64,000 nt of DNA. It comes from Sporolituus thermophilus DSM 23256. GTDB taxonomy: Bacteria > Bacillota > Negativicutes > Sporomusales > Thermosinaceae. The notes beneath the pieces were generated by a model. That model saw only the letters and a program-made list of their open reading frames with translations. It was not told the DNA's origin and searched no databases. Below, one piece after another: positions 36,304 through 44,107 of this stretch (position 1 is the first letter of the stretch; each line of letters starts with the position of its first letter). The stretch covers positions 124,001-188,000 of the forward strand of contig NZ_FNBU01000003.1 in assembly GCF_900102435.1 (NCBI RefSeq). The letters run 5' to 3'. Position numbers and translations under genes: made by a program.

Positions 36304-38082
36304 TTATTGGGCTTTTGCCAATGGCAGGGTGAAGGTGAAGGTGGTGCCGGCGCCCGGCTCGCTCGTGACGTCAATTTTGCCGCCCAGGGTTTCGATGATA
36401 TGTTTGACGATAGCCAGGCCGAGGCCGGTGCCGCCGGCGCTGCGGGAACGGGCCCGGTCGACGCGGTAGAAGCGGTCAAAGATAAAAGGCAGGTCTTTGG
36501 CGGGGATGCCTATCCCGGAGTCCTGAACCATGAAGACGGCTTTGTCGCTATTCTGCCACCATTTCAGCAGCACCTTCCCGCCGTCCGGCGTATACTTAAT
36601 GCTGTTATCGAGCAGGTTTACAAACACCTGCTTCAGCCAATCAGGGTTGGCCATAACCGCCAGTGGCTGGGCCGGCGCATCAAGCAGCACGGACAGCTTT
36701 TTGGCCCGCCATTGGGCCGATAGCTCCTCGACAACGGTGGCCGCCACTTTATATATATCGGTAGGCTCAAGCCGGGTTTGCTGCCCGGTTGTCCGGGCGT
36801 CCAAACTGGCCAGTTGCAAAAGATCGGCGATAAGGCGGTTCATACGTTCCGCCTCGCCATGAATTATGGTAACGAATTTGGCGGCCAGCGCCGGCTCCCG
36901 GATGGCGCCGTCGAGAAGGGTCTCGGCAAAACCCTTGATTGCCGTCAGCGGTGTCTTAAGTTCGTGGGAGGCATTGGCGACAAACTCGGCCTGCCGCTCA
37001 TGGATTTCCTGCAGGGCAGTAATGTCGTGAAAGACGGTAAGGACGCCGCCGCCTTCGTCGCCAAGGGGAGCAAGAAAGACCTGAAAGACGCGTTTTGCGC
37101 CGTGAAGGTTGGTGCGGAGCTGAATCAGCCGGTTTTCACCGGTAGCCACTGTTTCCCGGACGGCTTTATCGAGCAGACTGTTGCCGATAACCTGGATGTT
37201 GTGCTGGCCCAGCATGGCGCCGGTGATGGAAAACAGCGAAGCGGCCCGCAGGTTGAAGTCAGTCACCCGCCCATAGCGGTCAAGCAGGAGAACGGCATTA
37301 TCCATATGCTGGAGGATGAGTTCGAGCTTATGTTTTTGCGCCACGATTTCCTTTAGCTTGTCATCGAGCCGCGCCGCTAGGTTGTTCAGCGTATGGCCTA
37401 AAATTTCGATTTCGTCGCCGGTCTTGATATGAACGCGTTTATCGAGTTGCCCTTCGCCAATAAGGCGGGCTACGTCCGTGATTTCCTCCAGCGGCGCCGT
37501 GTACTTGCGGGCCAGGCGGATGCTGAAGGCGATGGCGAGCAGGGTAGTAACGACAAAGGCGGCGAGCAGCGCCGACCGAATCCGGTTATAGGCCGTTTCC
37601 ACATGGGACAGGGTGGTGGAGAGACGGACAACGCCAATGATTTCGTTGCCGCTTCGCATAGGAATAGCTACATACAGCAGGTTTTCGTCCAAGGTAGTGC
37701 TGTGGCGGATAGCCGTGCCGCGGCCGCCGGCCAGCGCGGCGGCGATTTCAGGCCGGTGCAAGTGGTTTTCCATCAGGGCCGGGTTTTCCCGTGAGTCGGC
37801 CAGTACGACACCGTTAGGGTCGATAATGGTGAGGCGCAGGTCGACCTCGGCCCCGAGCTCTTTGGCGATGGCGTCAAGGTCGGCTTCCGCTGGCGGACCG
37901 CTTATATGGACCCGCAGCAGCTGTTCGGTGATTTGGGCCTGGGTAAACAGATTACCGGTCAGGCGTTCAAGGTTATACTTGTGAACAAACCAGAGAATAT
38001 AGCTGCCAAGGGTAGCCAAAGTAAGAATAATGAGCAGCAAAAACGAAAAAATGAGCCGGTTGCGTAAACTAAAGCGAAACAT
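36304..38082 (-). CDS. phoR: phosphate regulon sensor histidine kinase PhoR
   Basis: This 592-residue membrane kinase has two transmembrane helices (about 8-32 and 168-188) enclosing an extracytoplasmic PAS-like sensor region. A HAMP segment (about 190-245), a cytoplasmic PAS domain (about 255-355), HisKA with the phosphoacceptor in NASHELKTPLTAIKGFAETL, and an HATPase domain follow. The ATPase boxes are LLDNSIKYTPDGG, QDSGIGIP and GGTGLGLAIVKH. It would phosphorylate PhoB. It is read opposite to its neighbours and sits between phoU and pstS. The ribosome binding site is CAGGAG. Confidence 0.9.
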   Translation of the reverse strand: MFRFSLRNRLIFSFLLLIILTLATLGSYILWFVHKYNLERLTGNLFTQAQITEQLLRVHISGPPAEADLDAIAKELGAEVDLRLTIIDPNGVVLADSRENPALMENHLHRPEIAAALAGGRGTAIRHSTTLDENLLYVAIPMRSGNEIIGVVRLSTTLSHVETAYNRIRSALLAAFVVTTLLAIAFSIRLARKYTAPLEEITDVARLIGEGQLDKRVHIKTGDEIEILGHTLNNLAARLDDKLKEIVAQKHKLELILQHMDNAVLLLDRYGRVTDFNLRAASLFSITGAMLGQHNIQVIGNSLLDKAVRETVATGENRLIQLRTNLHGAKRVFQVFLAPLGDEGGGVLTVFHDITALQEIHERQAEFVANASHELKTPLTAIKGFAETLLDGAIREPALAAKFVTIIHGEAERMNRLIADLLQLASLDARTTGQQTRLEPTDIYKVAATVVEELSAQWRAKKLSVLLDAPAQPLAVMANPDWLKQVFVNLLDNSIKYTPDGGKVLLKWWQNSDKAVFMVQDSGIGIPAKDLPFIFDRFYRVDRARSRSAGGTGLGLAIVKHIIETLGGKIDVTSEPGAGTTFTFTLPLAKAQ

Positions 38083-38109
38083 GGCGGTATACTCCTGTTT
38101 TTAACAATA

Positions 38110-38138
38110 ATACTACAGTATTTTGGATTTGTGTGCAA
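38110..38138 (-). promoter_or_regulatory. sigma-A-type promoter of phoR
   Basis: On the minus strand TTGCAC (38138-38133) and TAGTAT (38115-38110) are separated by 17 bp, about 30 bp before the phoR start. No TTAACA array is seen on this strand, so phoR may not share the PHO box control. Confidence 0.5.
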
Positions 38139-38188
38139 TTATGACTATATTATAGGGTGACCAGCTTACGGCCTCCCTGTCCGGCAAT

Positions 38189-38242
38189 TTAACATAGCGT
38201 TAACATTGGTTTAACACAACGATTGCAGAACGGTTTTATAAT
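38189..38242 (+). promoter_or_regulatory. PHO box promoter of pstS
   Basis: TTAACA occurs at 38189, 38200 and 38211 with exact 11-bp spacing. TATAAT starts at 38237, again 26 bp after the third repeat. No conventional -35 box is needed when the activator covers that region. Confidence 0.9.
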
Positions 38243-38309
38243 GAAAGTGCGAAGACAAACTAATAAAATGAAGACAAACTAATAAAAACAGGTACAGGAG
38301 GTCTTGTTT

Positions 38310-39164
38310 ATGAATTTGTTCCGTAAACCGAAAATGCTGGCGGCGGCGCTGGCCCTTATGCTGGGCGTATCGCTGGCGGCAGGCTGCGGCCAGAAAAGCG
38401 AGCCCAAGACAGGTGAACTGCAGGGCACGGTCACCGCTTCGGGTTCAACGGCCCTCTTGCCGCTCTTGAAGCCCGCCCAGGAAGAATTCCAAAAGAAGCA
38501 CCCCAAAGTTACCGTTAACATCGCCGGCGGCGGTTCCTTTACCGGTATGAACCAAGTGGCCGCAGGGTCAGTCAATATCGGCAACTCCGATGTCGAGCTT
38601 CCCCCTGAACTAAAAGACAAAGGTCTGGTTGACCACAAAGTTGCCGTAGCACCTTTCGTGTTTATCGTTAACCCTGACGTGACGGTCGACAACCTGACGC
38701 AGCAGCAATATATCGACATCTTCACCGGCAAAATCACCAACTGGAAAGAAGTCGGCGGTAAAGACCAGAAAATCACCATTATTCACCGCGCTAAATCTTC
38801 CGGTTCCCGCGCGACCATTGCCCAAGTCGTCCTGAAAGGTGCCGCCTTTACTGACAATGCCGTTATCCAGGACTCGAACGGCGCTGTCCGGGCCGCCATT
38901 GCCAGCACTCCCGGCGCCATCGGCTATGTCGATGCTCCATATGCCGACAATACCGTAAAAGTGCTGGCTTATAACGGGGTAAAATATACGCCGGAAAACG
39001 TAATTAATGGCACCTACCCGGTCTTCGCCTATGAGCACATGTATACCAAAGGGGAGCCGACCGGCGCGGTAAAGGCATTCATTGACTACGTCATGAGCAA
39101 AGAATTCCAGGAAACTTACGTCGAGAAAAACGGCTTCCTGCCGATTACCAAGATGAAGAAATAG
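38310..39164 (+). CDS. pstS: phosphate-binding lipoprotein PstS
   Basis: This 284-residue solute-binding lipoprotein captures phosphate for the Pst transporter. The signal peptide ends in the lipobox SLAAGC (Cys near 26). The phosphate-binding strands are seen as TASGSTALLPL (about 46-56), GNSDVELP and the SSGSRATI segment near 166. The ATG at 38310 follows CAGGAGG at the right distance. The gene is followed by its own short spacer and then a separate PHO promoter for pstC, which allows PstS to be made in excess. Confidence 0.95.
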   Translation: MNLFRKPKMLAAALALMLGVSLAAGCGQKSEPKTGELQGTVTASGSTALLPLLKPAQEEFQKKHPKVTVNIAGGGSFTGMNQVAAGSVNIGNSDVELPPELKDKGLVDHKVAVAPFVFIVNPDVTVDNLTQQQYIDIFTGKITNWKEVGGKDQKITIIHRAKSSGSRATIAQVVLKGAAFTDNAVIQDSNGAVRAAIASTPGAIGYVDAPYADNTVKVLAYNGVKYTPENVINGTYPVFAYEHMYTKGEPTGAVKAFIDYVMSKEFQETYVEKNGFLPITKMKK

Positions 39165-39222
39165 GAAACCAACAGCCGCGCCTCTGGCGCGGTTTTTGGC
39201 TTTCCTGTAAATCATGCAATTT

Positions 39223-39276
39223 TTAACGAAAAGTTAACATTCTATTAACAAAGGCAGGAGCGGCGGTGTTTATAAT
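39223..39276 (+). promoter_or_regulatory. PHO box promoter of pstC
   Basis: TTAACG at 39223 and TTAACA at 39234 and 39245 are spaced exactly 11 bp apart. TATAAT starts at 39271, 26 bp after the third repeat, the same geometry as before pstB and pstS. Confidence 0.87.
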
Positions 39277-39317
39277 AGCCATGAGGAACTTTTGATTTAG
39301 AGCGGAGTGTGAATGAC

Positions 39318-40211
39318 ATGGCGACTTTGGTCAATGCCAAAGAACATAGCTTAAAACTGGCCTACGACCGTTATGTGCGCTACTTGTTTATTGCCAGCGC
39401 CTTCTTAATGACCGTCATCATCCTGTCCATTATTATCTTTGTCGGACAGCAGGGACTGCTCACCTTTAAAGACGTGGAGCCCGGGGAATTTTTCCTGTCG
39501 ACCAAGTGGGATCCTACGGAAAATCATTACGGCGCCCTCAGTTTTATCGCCGGTTCCCTGTACGTAACGCTGCTCGCGGTGCTGTTTGGTGCGCCGCTTG
39601 GCCTGGCCGGCGCTATCTTTATGGCCAAAATCGCGCCGCCGTGGCTCCGGGAAATTATGCGCCCGGCCACCGACCTCTATGTGGCCATTCCCTCGGTTGT
39701 TTACGGCTTTGTGGGTCTTACCGTCCTGGTACCGTTTATCCGCGTGCAATTTGGCGTCAACACCGGTTTTGGCCTGCTGGCCGCCGCCGTTATTCTGGCC
39801 ATTATGATTTTGCCGACGATTATCAGCATTTCGGAAGACGCCATTCGCGCCGTACCGCGGGCGCTGGAGGAAGGCTCGCTCGCGCTGGGGGCTACCCGCT
39901 GGCAGACGATTACCGGCGTTATCCTGCCGGCGGCGCTGCCTGGCATATTGACGTCGGTTATTTTGGCCATGGCCAGGGCGGTCGGCGAGACGATGGCCGT
40001 GCAGATGGTGATTGGTAATACGCCACAGCTGGCCAAGTCGTTATTTATGCCGACTTCTACCCTGACCAGCGAAATTGTGGTTGAAATGGGTAACACTCCC
40101 TTTGGTACGGCTTGGGGTAATTCGCTCTTTCTTATGGCGCTGGTGCTGCTGCTCCTGTCATTAGCCATGATCCTGGTTATTCGCCGGGTGGCGGCAAAGG
40201 GGGCGGTATAA
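39318..40211 (+). CDS. pstC: phosphate ABC transporter permease PstC
   Basis: This 297-residue inner-membrane permease has six transmembrane helices and the binding-protein-dependent transport signature EEGSLALGATRWQTITGVILP (in two parts, about residues 188-208) that contacts PstB. YVAIPSVVYGFVGL is a typical PstC segment. I prefer the ATG at 39318 because the GCGGAG ribosome binding site at 39302-39307 is too close to the GTG at 39309. pstA begins directly after the stop codon. Confidence 0.93.
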   Translation: MATLVNAKEHSLKLAYDRYVRYLFIASAFLMTVIILSIIIFVGQQGLLTFKDVEPGEFFLSTKWDPTENHYGALSFIAGSLYVTLLAVLFGAPLGLAGAIFMAKIAPPWLREIMRPATDLYVAIPSVVYGFVGLTVLVPFIRVQFGVNTGFGLLAAAVILAIMILPTIISISEDAIRAVPRALEEGSLALGATRWQTITGVILPAALPGILTSVILAMARAVGETMAVQMVIGNTPQLAKSLFMPTSTLTSEIVVEMGNTPFGTAWGNSLFLMALVLLLLSLAMILVIRRVAAKGAV

Positions 40212-41147
40212 ATGGAACGCTCTGTCGAAGGTGATCGTTATTGTGCCGTGCATATACCGCTAAAAGGAATGATTGTCGTGTGGCAACGCCTAACAAACCC
40301 CCGTGCTATTGATAGATTGGCTAATGCGATTATGTGGCTGGCAGGGATGGTTATTCTGGGAATTTTGGCTGCTTTTCTTGCTTATATCTTGTATAAAGGC
40401 GTACCGGTACTGTCGTGGAACTTTATCACCGGCATGCCCAGCGACATCCGCGCTGGCGGCGGGGTGGGGCCGCAGTTTTTCAATTCGTTTTATATTCTCT
40501 TCTTATCAATGCTGTTTTCTATTCCGGTAGCCCTTGGCGCCGGCATCTACCTGGCCGAATATGCGCCCGCCAGCCGCCTTACCGATGTTATCCGTCTCAG
40601 CACGGAAAGCCTCGCCACCGTACCGTCTATTGTCCTCGGCTTGTTTGGCATGATTATTTTTGTTAATATGCTGGGGTTGGGCTTCAGTATCATCGGCGGC
40701 GCGCTGACGCTGTCCCTCCTCAACCTGCCGGTGCTGGTGCGGGTAACGGAAGAAGCGATCCGTACCGTGCCGGCGTCCTATCGGGAGGCCAGCCTGGCCC
40801 TGGGAGCCACCAAGTGGCAGACGATTTGGAAGGTGGTGCTGCCAAACGCCCTGCCTGGCATTATTACCGGTATTACGTTGACTGCCGGCCGGGCGTTGGG
40901 CGAAACGGCGATCCTCATTTTTACCGCCGGGACGACCGTATCACGCCATCTGCCGGATTTTGACCCGTTGGCCGCCGGGGAGACGTTGGCCGTGCACATG
41001 TGGTATGTCATGGCTGTCGGTTTGGTGCCGGACCGGGTCGAGATTGCCAACGGCATCGGCGCCCTGCTGATTATTGCCATTTTGGCCTTTAATCTTATGT
41101 TTACTATTCCGGGGCACTTGCTGCAGCGAAAACTAAAGGGGAAATAG
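40212..41147 (+). CDS. pstA: phosphate ABC transporter permease PstA
   Basis: This 311-residue permease partners PstC. It has six transmembrane helices and the EAA-type loop REASLALGATKWQTIWKVVL near residue 195. FITGMPSDIRAGGGVGPQFFN is a typical PstA stretch. The ATG abuts the pstC stop and has AAAGGGGGCGG in front of it. A GTG at 40278 behind AAAAGGAATG is an alternative start that would remove 22 residues. A terminator follows the gene. Confidence 0.93.
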   Translation: MERSVEGDRYCAVHIPLKGMIVVWQRLTNPRAIDRLANAIMWLAGMVILGILAAFLAYILYKGVPVLSWNFITGMPSDIRAGGGVGPQFFNSFYILFLSMLFSIPVALGAGIYLAEYAPASRLTDVIRLSTESLATVPSIVLGLFGMIIFVNMLGLGFSIIGGALTLSLLNLPVLVRVTEEAIRTVPASYREASLALGATKWQTIWKVVLPNALPGIITGITLTAGRALGETAILIFTAGTTVSRHLPDFDPLAAGETLAVHMWYVMAVGLVPDRVEIANGIGALLIIAILAFNLMFTIPGHLLQRKLKGK

Positions 41148-41149
41148 GA

Positions 41150-41188
41150 AAAAGGTCGTGAAAATACCCTGTTCGCGGCCTTTTTTCC
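41150..41188 (+). terminator. terminator after pstA
   Basis: AAAAGGTCGTGAA pairs with TTCGCGGCCTTTT (two G-U pairs) around a short loop and is followed by further T residues. Confidence 0.85.
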
Positions 41189-41201
41189 ACCTATGCAGTT
41201 C

Positions 41202-41228
41202 TTAAAACTGTGTTAAGAAATGTTAAGT
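41202..41228 (+). promoter_or_regulatory. degenerate PHO-like repeats
   Basis: TTAAAA (41202), TTAAGA (41213) and TTAAGT (41223) have 11- and 10-bp spacing and resemble a weakened PHO box. The -10 distance found at the other three sites does not fit here, so this site is uncertain. Confidence 0.35.
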
Positions 41229-41301
41229 TATGGTAAAGTGCCGTCAAAGTCCAAGAAAATAATGGTAGTATCTACCCCAAACAATATTGGTGGGGGATAC
41301 T

Positions 41302-41439
41302 ATGGACGGCATCAGGCAAAAGCTACTATCGTGGTGCAAGGATGGCGGGAAATGGGCTCGGGGAAATTGTTGTGAGCCGAATGCAAGGCGGTTTAGCAGT
41401 CTTGGCGGTTTAATGCGGTTTAATTGTCAGCCAATTTAG
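41302..41439 (+). CDS. possible 45-aa small protein or RNA gene
   Basis: An ATG ORF of 45 codons follows GGTGGGGGATACT, which contains a ribosome-binding-like GGGGGA. The product is basic with four cysteines (MDGIRQKLLSWCKDGGKW, then GNCCEP and a C-terminal RFNCQPI), and I know no family for it. The ribosome binding sequence is locked in a hairpin (41267-41301), and a strong terminator lies 20 bp beyond the stop. The unit may be a small regulatory RNA, a small protein under translational control, or both. Expression is not shown by sequence. Confidence 0.35.
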   Translation: MDGIRQKLLSWCKDGGKWARGNCCEPNARRFSSLGGLMRFNCQPI

Positions 41440-41459
41440 GGCCTAGGAACGTAACTAAT

Positions 41460-41498
41460 AAAACCCCAATTGCCAGTAGCTGGCAATTGGGGTTTTTA
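41460..41498. terminator. bidirectional terminator between the small unit and the alcohol dehydrogenase gene
   Basis: AAAACCCCAATTGCCA and its exact complement form a 16-bp stem with a GTAGC loop. T/A runs at both sides allow it to work in both directions. Confidence 0.9.
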
Positions 41499-41505
41499 AC
41501 CAAAA

Positions 41506-42705
41506 TTACAATGCGTCGTTATATATATTGCGTACGACTTCCGGTGTCGCCGGCACAGGCGCCAGATCTAACAAGGTTTTAAGGCTGGGGGTTTCAAAGG
41601 CGAGTTTAACTAGTTTATCAATATCGCCAGCCGCAAAGCCTTCATCGGCCAAGCAAGCGTTTATTCCCATCGATTTAAGCCATTCTTTCAAGGCAGTGTA
41701 TACTTTGTGGCTTTCGGTTTCTGCCCCGGTCAAGCCAGGGATGATCGGCGCCAAAATATCTGCCAGGATGGCGCCTTTGGCAGGATAAATTTGTTTGACT
41801 ACGGCAGGCAAGAGTATGCCAAGCCCTTTGCCATGGGCAAGCTCGGGACGGACGCCGCTCAAGGGGTGTTCAAGAGCGTGCGTAAAATGCAGCAGACCGT
41901 TGTCGAAGGAGATGCCTGCGATCAGGGAAGCATAGAGGAGGAAGTAGCGCGCCTGTAAATCCTGCGGATCTTGTTTTGCCCGGGGGAGGTATTCGGCGAC
42001 TAATTTGATTGTTTCACGCGCCAGACTAATGGCAAACGGATTATTTACCGTGGTTGTAGCTGCTTCGACAACATGGTTAACGGCATCAATTGTTACATAA
42101 ACTGTTTGATCGGCCGGAAGCATTGTCATTAGTGCGGGGTCATCAATCGCATATAGCGGGTAAATGCAGTCATAAGCAATGGCAGGCTTATATTCTTTTT
42201 CCGGGATGCTGACCACGGCGAAGCGGTCGACTTCAGTACCGGTGCCGTGCGTCAGATTTATCGCAACAATCGGCGCTGCTTTAACGGGTGTAAACTTAAA
42301 TTCATAAAGGTCTCTGCCCGTTTTATCAGTATACTCTAAAAGGATGGCTACGCTTTTCGCGGCGTCAATCGGGCTGCCGCCACCGATGGCGATTACGGCT
42401 TGAGCGCCAAAAGCGCGCGCAAGCTGTGTCGCTTCATCTACTTGATCGACAGTTGGATTAGGGGTTACTTTGCTGTAGAGAGTATAGGCGATGTTGGCAG
42501 CGTCTAAAGCCTGCTTTACTTTATCCCATGCACCTGTTTTAATATGTGAAGATTTGCCTGTTACAACAACGACTTTGTTAATCCCCCTTTTGCTCAATTC
42601 TTGGGCGATATCGGTCATTTTACCGATGGCGCCTACACCGAAATACACCGTTGTTTTAGCGCGAATTTCACTGATAAGGTTAATGTCGATGCTTTTTTCC
42701 CACAT
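41506..42705 (-). CDS. iron-containing alcohol dehydrogenase
   Basis: This 399-residue group III (Fe-dependent) alcohol dehydrogenase would interconvert alcohols and aldehydes with NAD(P). The nucleotide-binding motif AVIAIGGGSPIDAAKS (about residues 94-109) and THGTGTEVDRFAV (about 152-164) are present. Iron ligands are expected at the Asp/His of IDAVNHVVEA and the two His of HFTHALEHPLSG near 275. The substrate is unknown; butanol- or propanediol-type enzymes belong to the same family. Base composition is lower in GC than in the neighbours. The start has AAAGAGGTG on the minus strand. It is monocistronic and divergent from the SpoIID-like gene. Confidence 0.9.
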   Translation of the reverse strand: MWEKSIDINLISEIRAKTTVYFGVGAIGKMTDIAQELSKRGINKVVVVTGKSSHIKTGAWDKVKQALDAANIAYTLYSKVTPNPTVDQVDEATQLARAFGAQAVIAIGGGSPIDAAKSVAILLEYTDKTGRDLYEFKFTPVKAAPIVAINLTHGTGTEVDRFAVVSIPEKEYKPAIAYDCIYPLYAIDDPALMTMLPADQTVYVTIDAVNHVVEAATTTVNNPFAISLARETIKLVAEYLPRAKQDPQDLQARYFLLYASLIAGISFDNGLLHFTHALEHPLSGVRPELAHGKGLGILLPAVVKQIYPAKGAILADILAPIIPGLTGAETESHKVYTALKEWLKSMGINACLADEGFAAGDIDKLVKLAFETPSLKTLLDLAPVPATPEVVRNIYNDAL

Positions 42706-42883
42706 AGTAGCACCTCTTTTTTAAAATTAATGTGTTTAATTTGAGCATATACGGTTGGAGGAAATTTGCCAAATCTGAATTTGTGAAAAAAATAACTATT
42801 TTAGACTGATAAAAGTTAATATCAATGTTTTTGCATTTAAAAAACAAAAAAGTACCAGTTTTCACAAAATGTCATGCTGCTGA

Positions 42884-42903
42884 ATTGCAATAGCAATTGC
42901 AAT
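42884..42903. promoter_or_regulatory. two ATTGCAAT palindromes
   Basis: The 8-bp palindrome ATTGCAAT occurs at 42884-42891 and 42896-42903, with start points 12 bp apart. They lie between divergent genes and could be an operator for the alcohol dehydrogenase gene. The regulator is unknown. Confidence 0.3.
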
Positions 42904-42961
42904 CCCTGGGAATTTACCGAGGATCGTAGGAAGCGTAGGGTGATAAAAATAATATTAAACC

Positions 42962-42990
42962 ACATGTTTTACTTGTCTTCTGCCATACTA
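42962..42990 (+). promoter_or_regulatory. sigma-G-type promoter of the second SpoIID-like gene
   Basis: ACATG at 42962-42966 and CATACTA at 42984-42990 are separated by 17 bp. The -10 box is a perfect sigma-G match, while the -35 box lacks the first G. Confidence 0.5.
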
Positions 42991-43011
42991 AGAGGTGAGG
43001 AGGTGCACCAT

Positions 43012-43995
43012 ATGTCAAAAATGTGGAAGAAATGGTTTTGGTTACCGGTGCTTTTATTGGCAGTTGCCTTAGTGCTTGGTGGCTGCAATTTGTTTAAGCC
43101 GCCCCAGCCAAAACCGCAGCCCGCGCCGCCGTCGCCACCACCCCAAAAACAGGCCGTGCAAGGGGCGGAGCCGGATATAACGGTTTATATGCATGAGACC
43201 GGTGAAAAGAAGACCATGAAAATGGAAGATTACATCGCCGGGGTTGTGGCCGGGGAAATGAAAAACGACTGGCCGGTTGAAGCACTGGCCGCCCAGGCCA
43301 TTATCGCCCGCACTTTTACCGTGGAGGCCATCGAGACGAAAGGCGGCGTTCCGGCACGAGGCACGCAGGCGTCAACCGATATAAAAGAATTTCAGGCGTA
43401 TAATGCCGCCGCCGTCAATGACCGGGTCAAGCAGGCGGTGCAGATGACCCGCGGCATGATTATTGCCTATCAGGGCAAACCGGCGAAAACATGGTTTCAC
43501 GCCAGCGCCGGCGGGGTGACGGCTACGGCCAAAGAGGGCCTTGACTACAAGGACCCCGAGCCGCCCTACATCCAGAGCGTCCAGTCTCCCGACGATTTGG
43601 CGCCGCCCGACGTACAGAACTGGACAGTGACATTTTCCAAGGAAGAGGTGAGGGCTGCCCTGGCCAAGGTCGGCCAGCGCGTCGACCGCATCGACAGTTT
43701 GGAAATTGGCCAGAAAGGGCCGTCCGGACGGACGACCGCCTTTGTCGTCAATAAGAACGTGCAGGTATCAGGGCCGGCACTGCGGGTAGCCCTGGACAGC
43801 ACGAAACTGAAGTCGCTGCTCTTAGACAAGGTGGAAGTAAGCGAAGACAGCATAACCTTTACCGGCAAAGGCTACGGCCACGGGGTAGGCATGTCCCAGT
43901 GGGGCGCCCACAAACTGGCCAAAGAAGGCAAGAAGCCGGAAGAAATTATCGGCCACTATTATCGGGGCATTACAATCGAAAAACGCTGGCAATAA
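43012..43995 (+). CDS. SpoIID/LytB domain lipoprotein (second copy)
   Basis: This 327-residue exported protein has a lipobox (LVLGGC, Cys near 24), a proline-rich linker (about 29-47) and a SpoIID domain. The pattern EDYIAGVVAGEMKNDWPVEA and the C-terminal GKGYGHGVGMSQWGAHKLA are intact. It shares this design with the protein at 10810 but is lipid-anchored instead of carrying a transmembrane anchor. A sigma-G-type promoter suggests late forespore expression. SleB- or LytB-like roles in cortex or spore wall turnover are possible. The ATG at 43012 follows GAGGTGAGGAGGTG. The germination operon starts 112 bp behind it. Confidence 0.82.
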   Translation: MSKMWKKWFWLPVLLLAVALVLGGCNLFKPPQPKPQPAPPSPPPQKQAVQGAEPDITVYMHETGEKKTMKMEDYIAGVVAGEMKNDWPVEALAAQAIIARTFTVEAIETKGGVPARGTQASTDIKEFQAYNAAAVNDRVKQAVQMTRGMIIAYQGKPAKTWFHASAGGVTATAKEGLDYKDPEPPYIQSVQSPDDLAPPDVQNWTVTFSKEEVRAALAKVGQRVDRIDSLEIGQKGPSGRTTAFVVNKNVQVSGPALRVALDSTKLKSLLLDKVEVSEDSITFTGKGYGHGVGMSQWGAHKLAKEGKKPEEIIGHYYRGITIEKRWQ

Positions 43996-43998
43996 CGT

Positions 43999-44023
43999 AA
44001 AGCCGGGGCAAGACCCCGGCTTT
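43999..44023 (+). terminator. hairpin after the second SpoIID-like gene
   Basis: AAAGCCGGGG and CCCCGGCTTT form a perfect 10-bp stem with a 5-nt loop. Only three T residues belong to the stem end, so read-through into the germination operon is possible. Confidence 0.6.
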
Positions 44024-44107
44024 GCTGCTTATATCACGGTTTTAAAAGACGTGTTCTGGTATAAGCTTCCCATAAAATGCGGAAAATACCAAGGGGAAAG
44101 GGGGGAT

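Larger units (their letters stand above)
42706..43011. other. AT-rich divergent promoter region
   Basis: These 306 bp separate the alcohol dehydrogenase gene from the second SpoIID-like gene. They are much richer in AT than the rest of the window. They hold a pair of ATTGCAAT palindromes and a sigma-G-type promoter. No ORF is credible. Confidence 0.6.
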
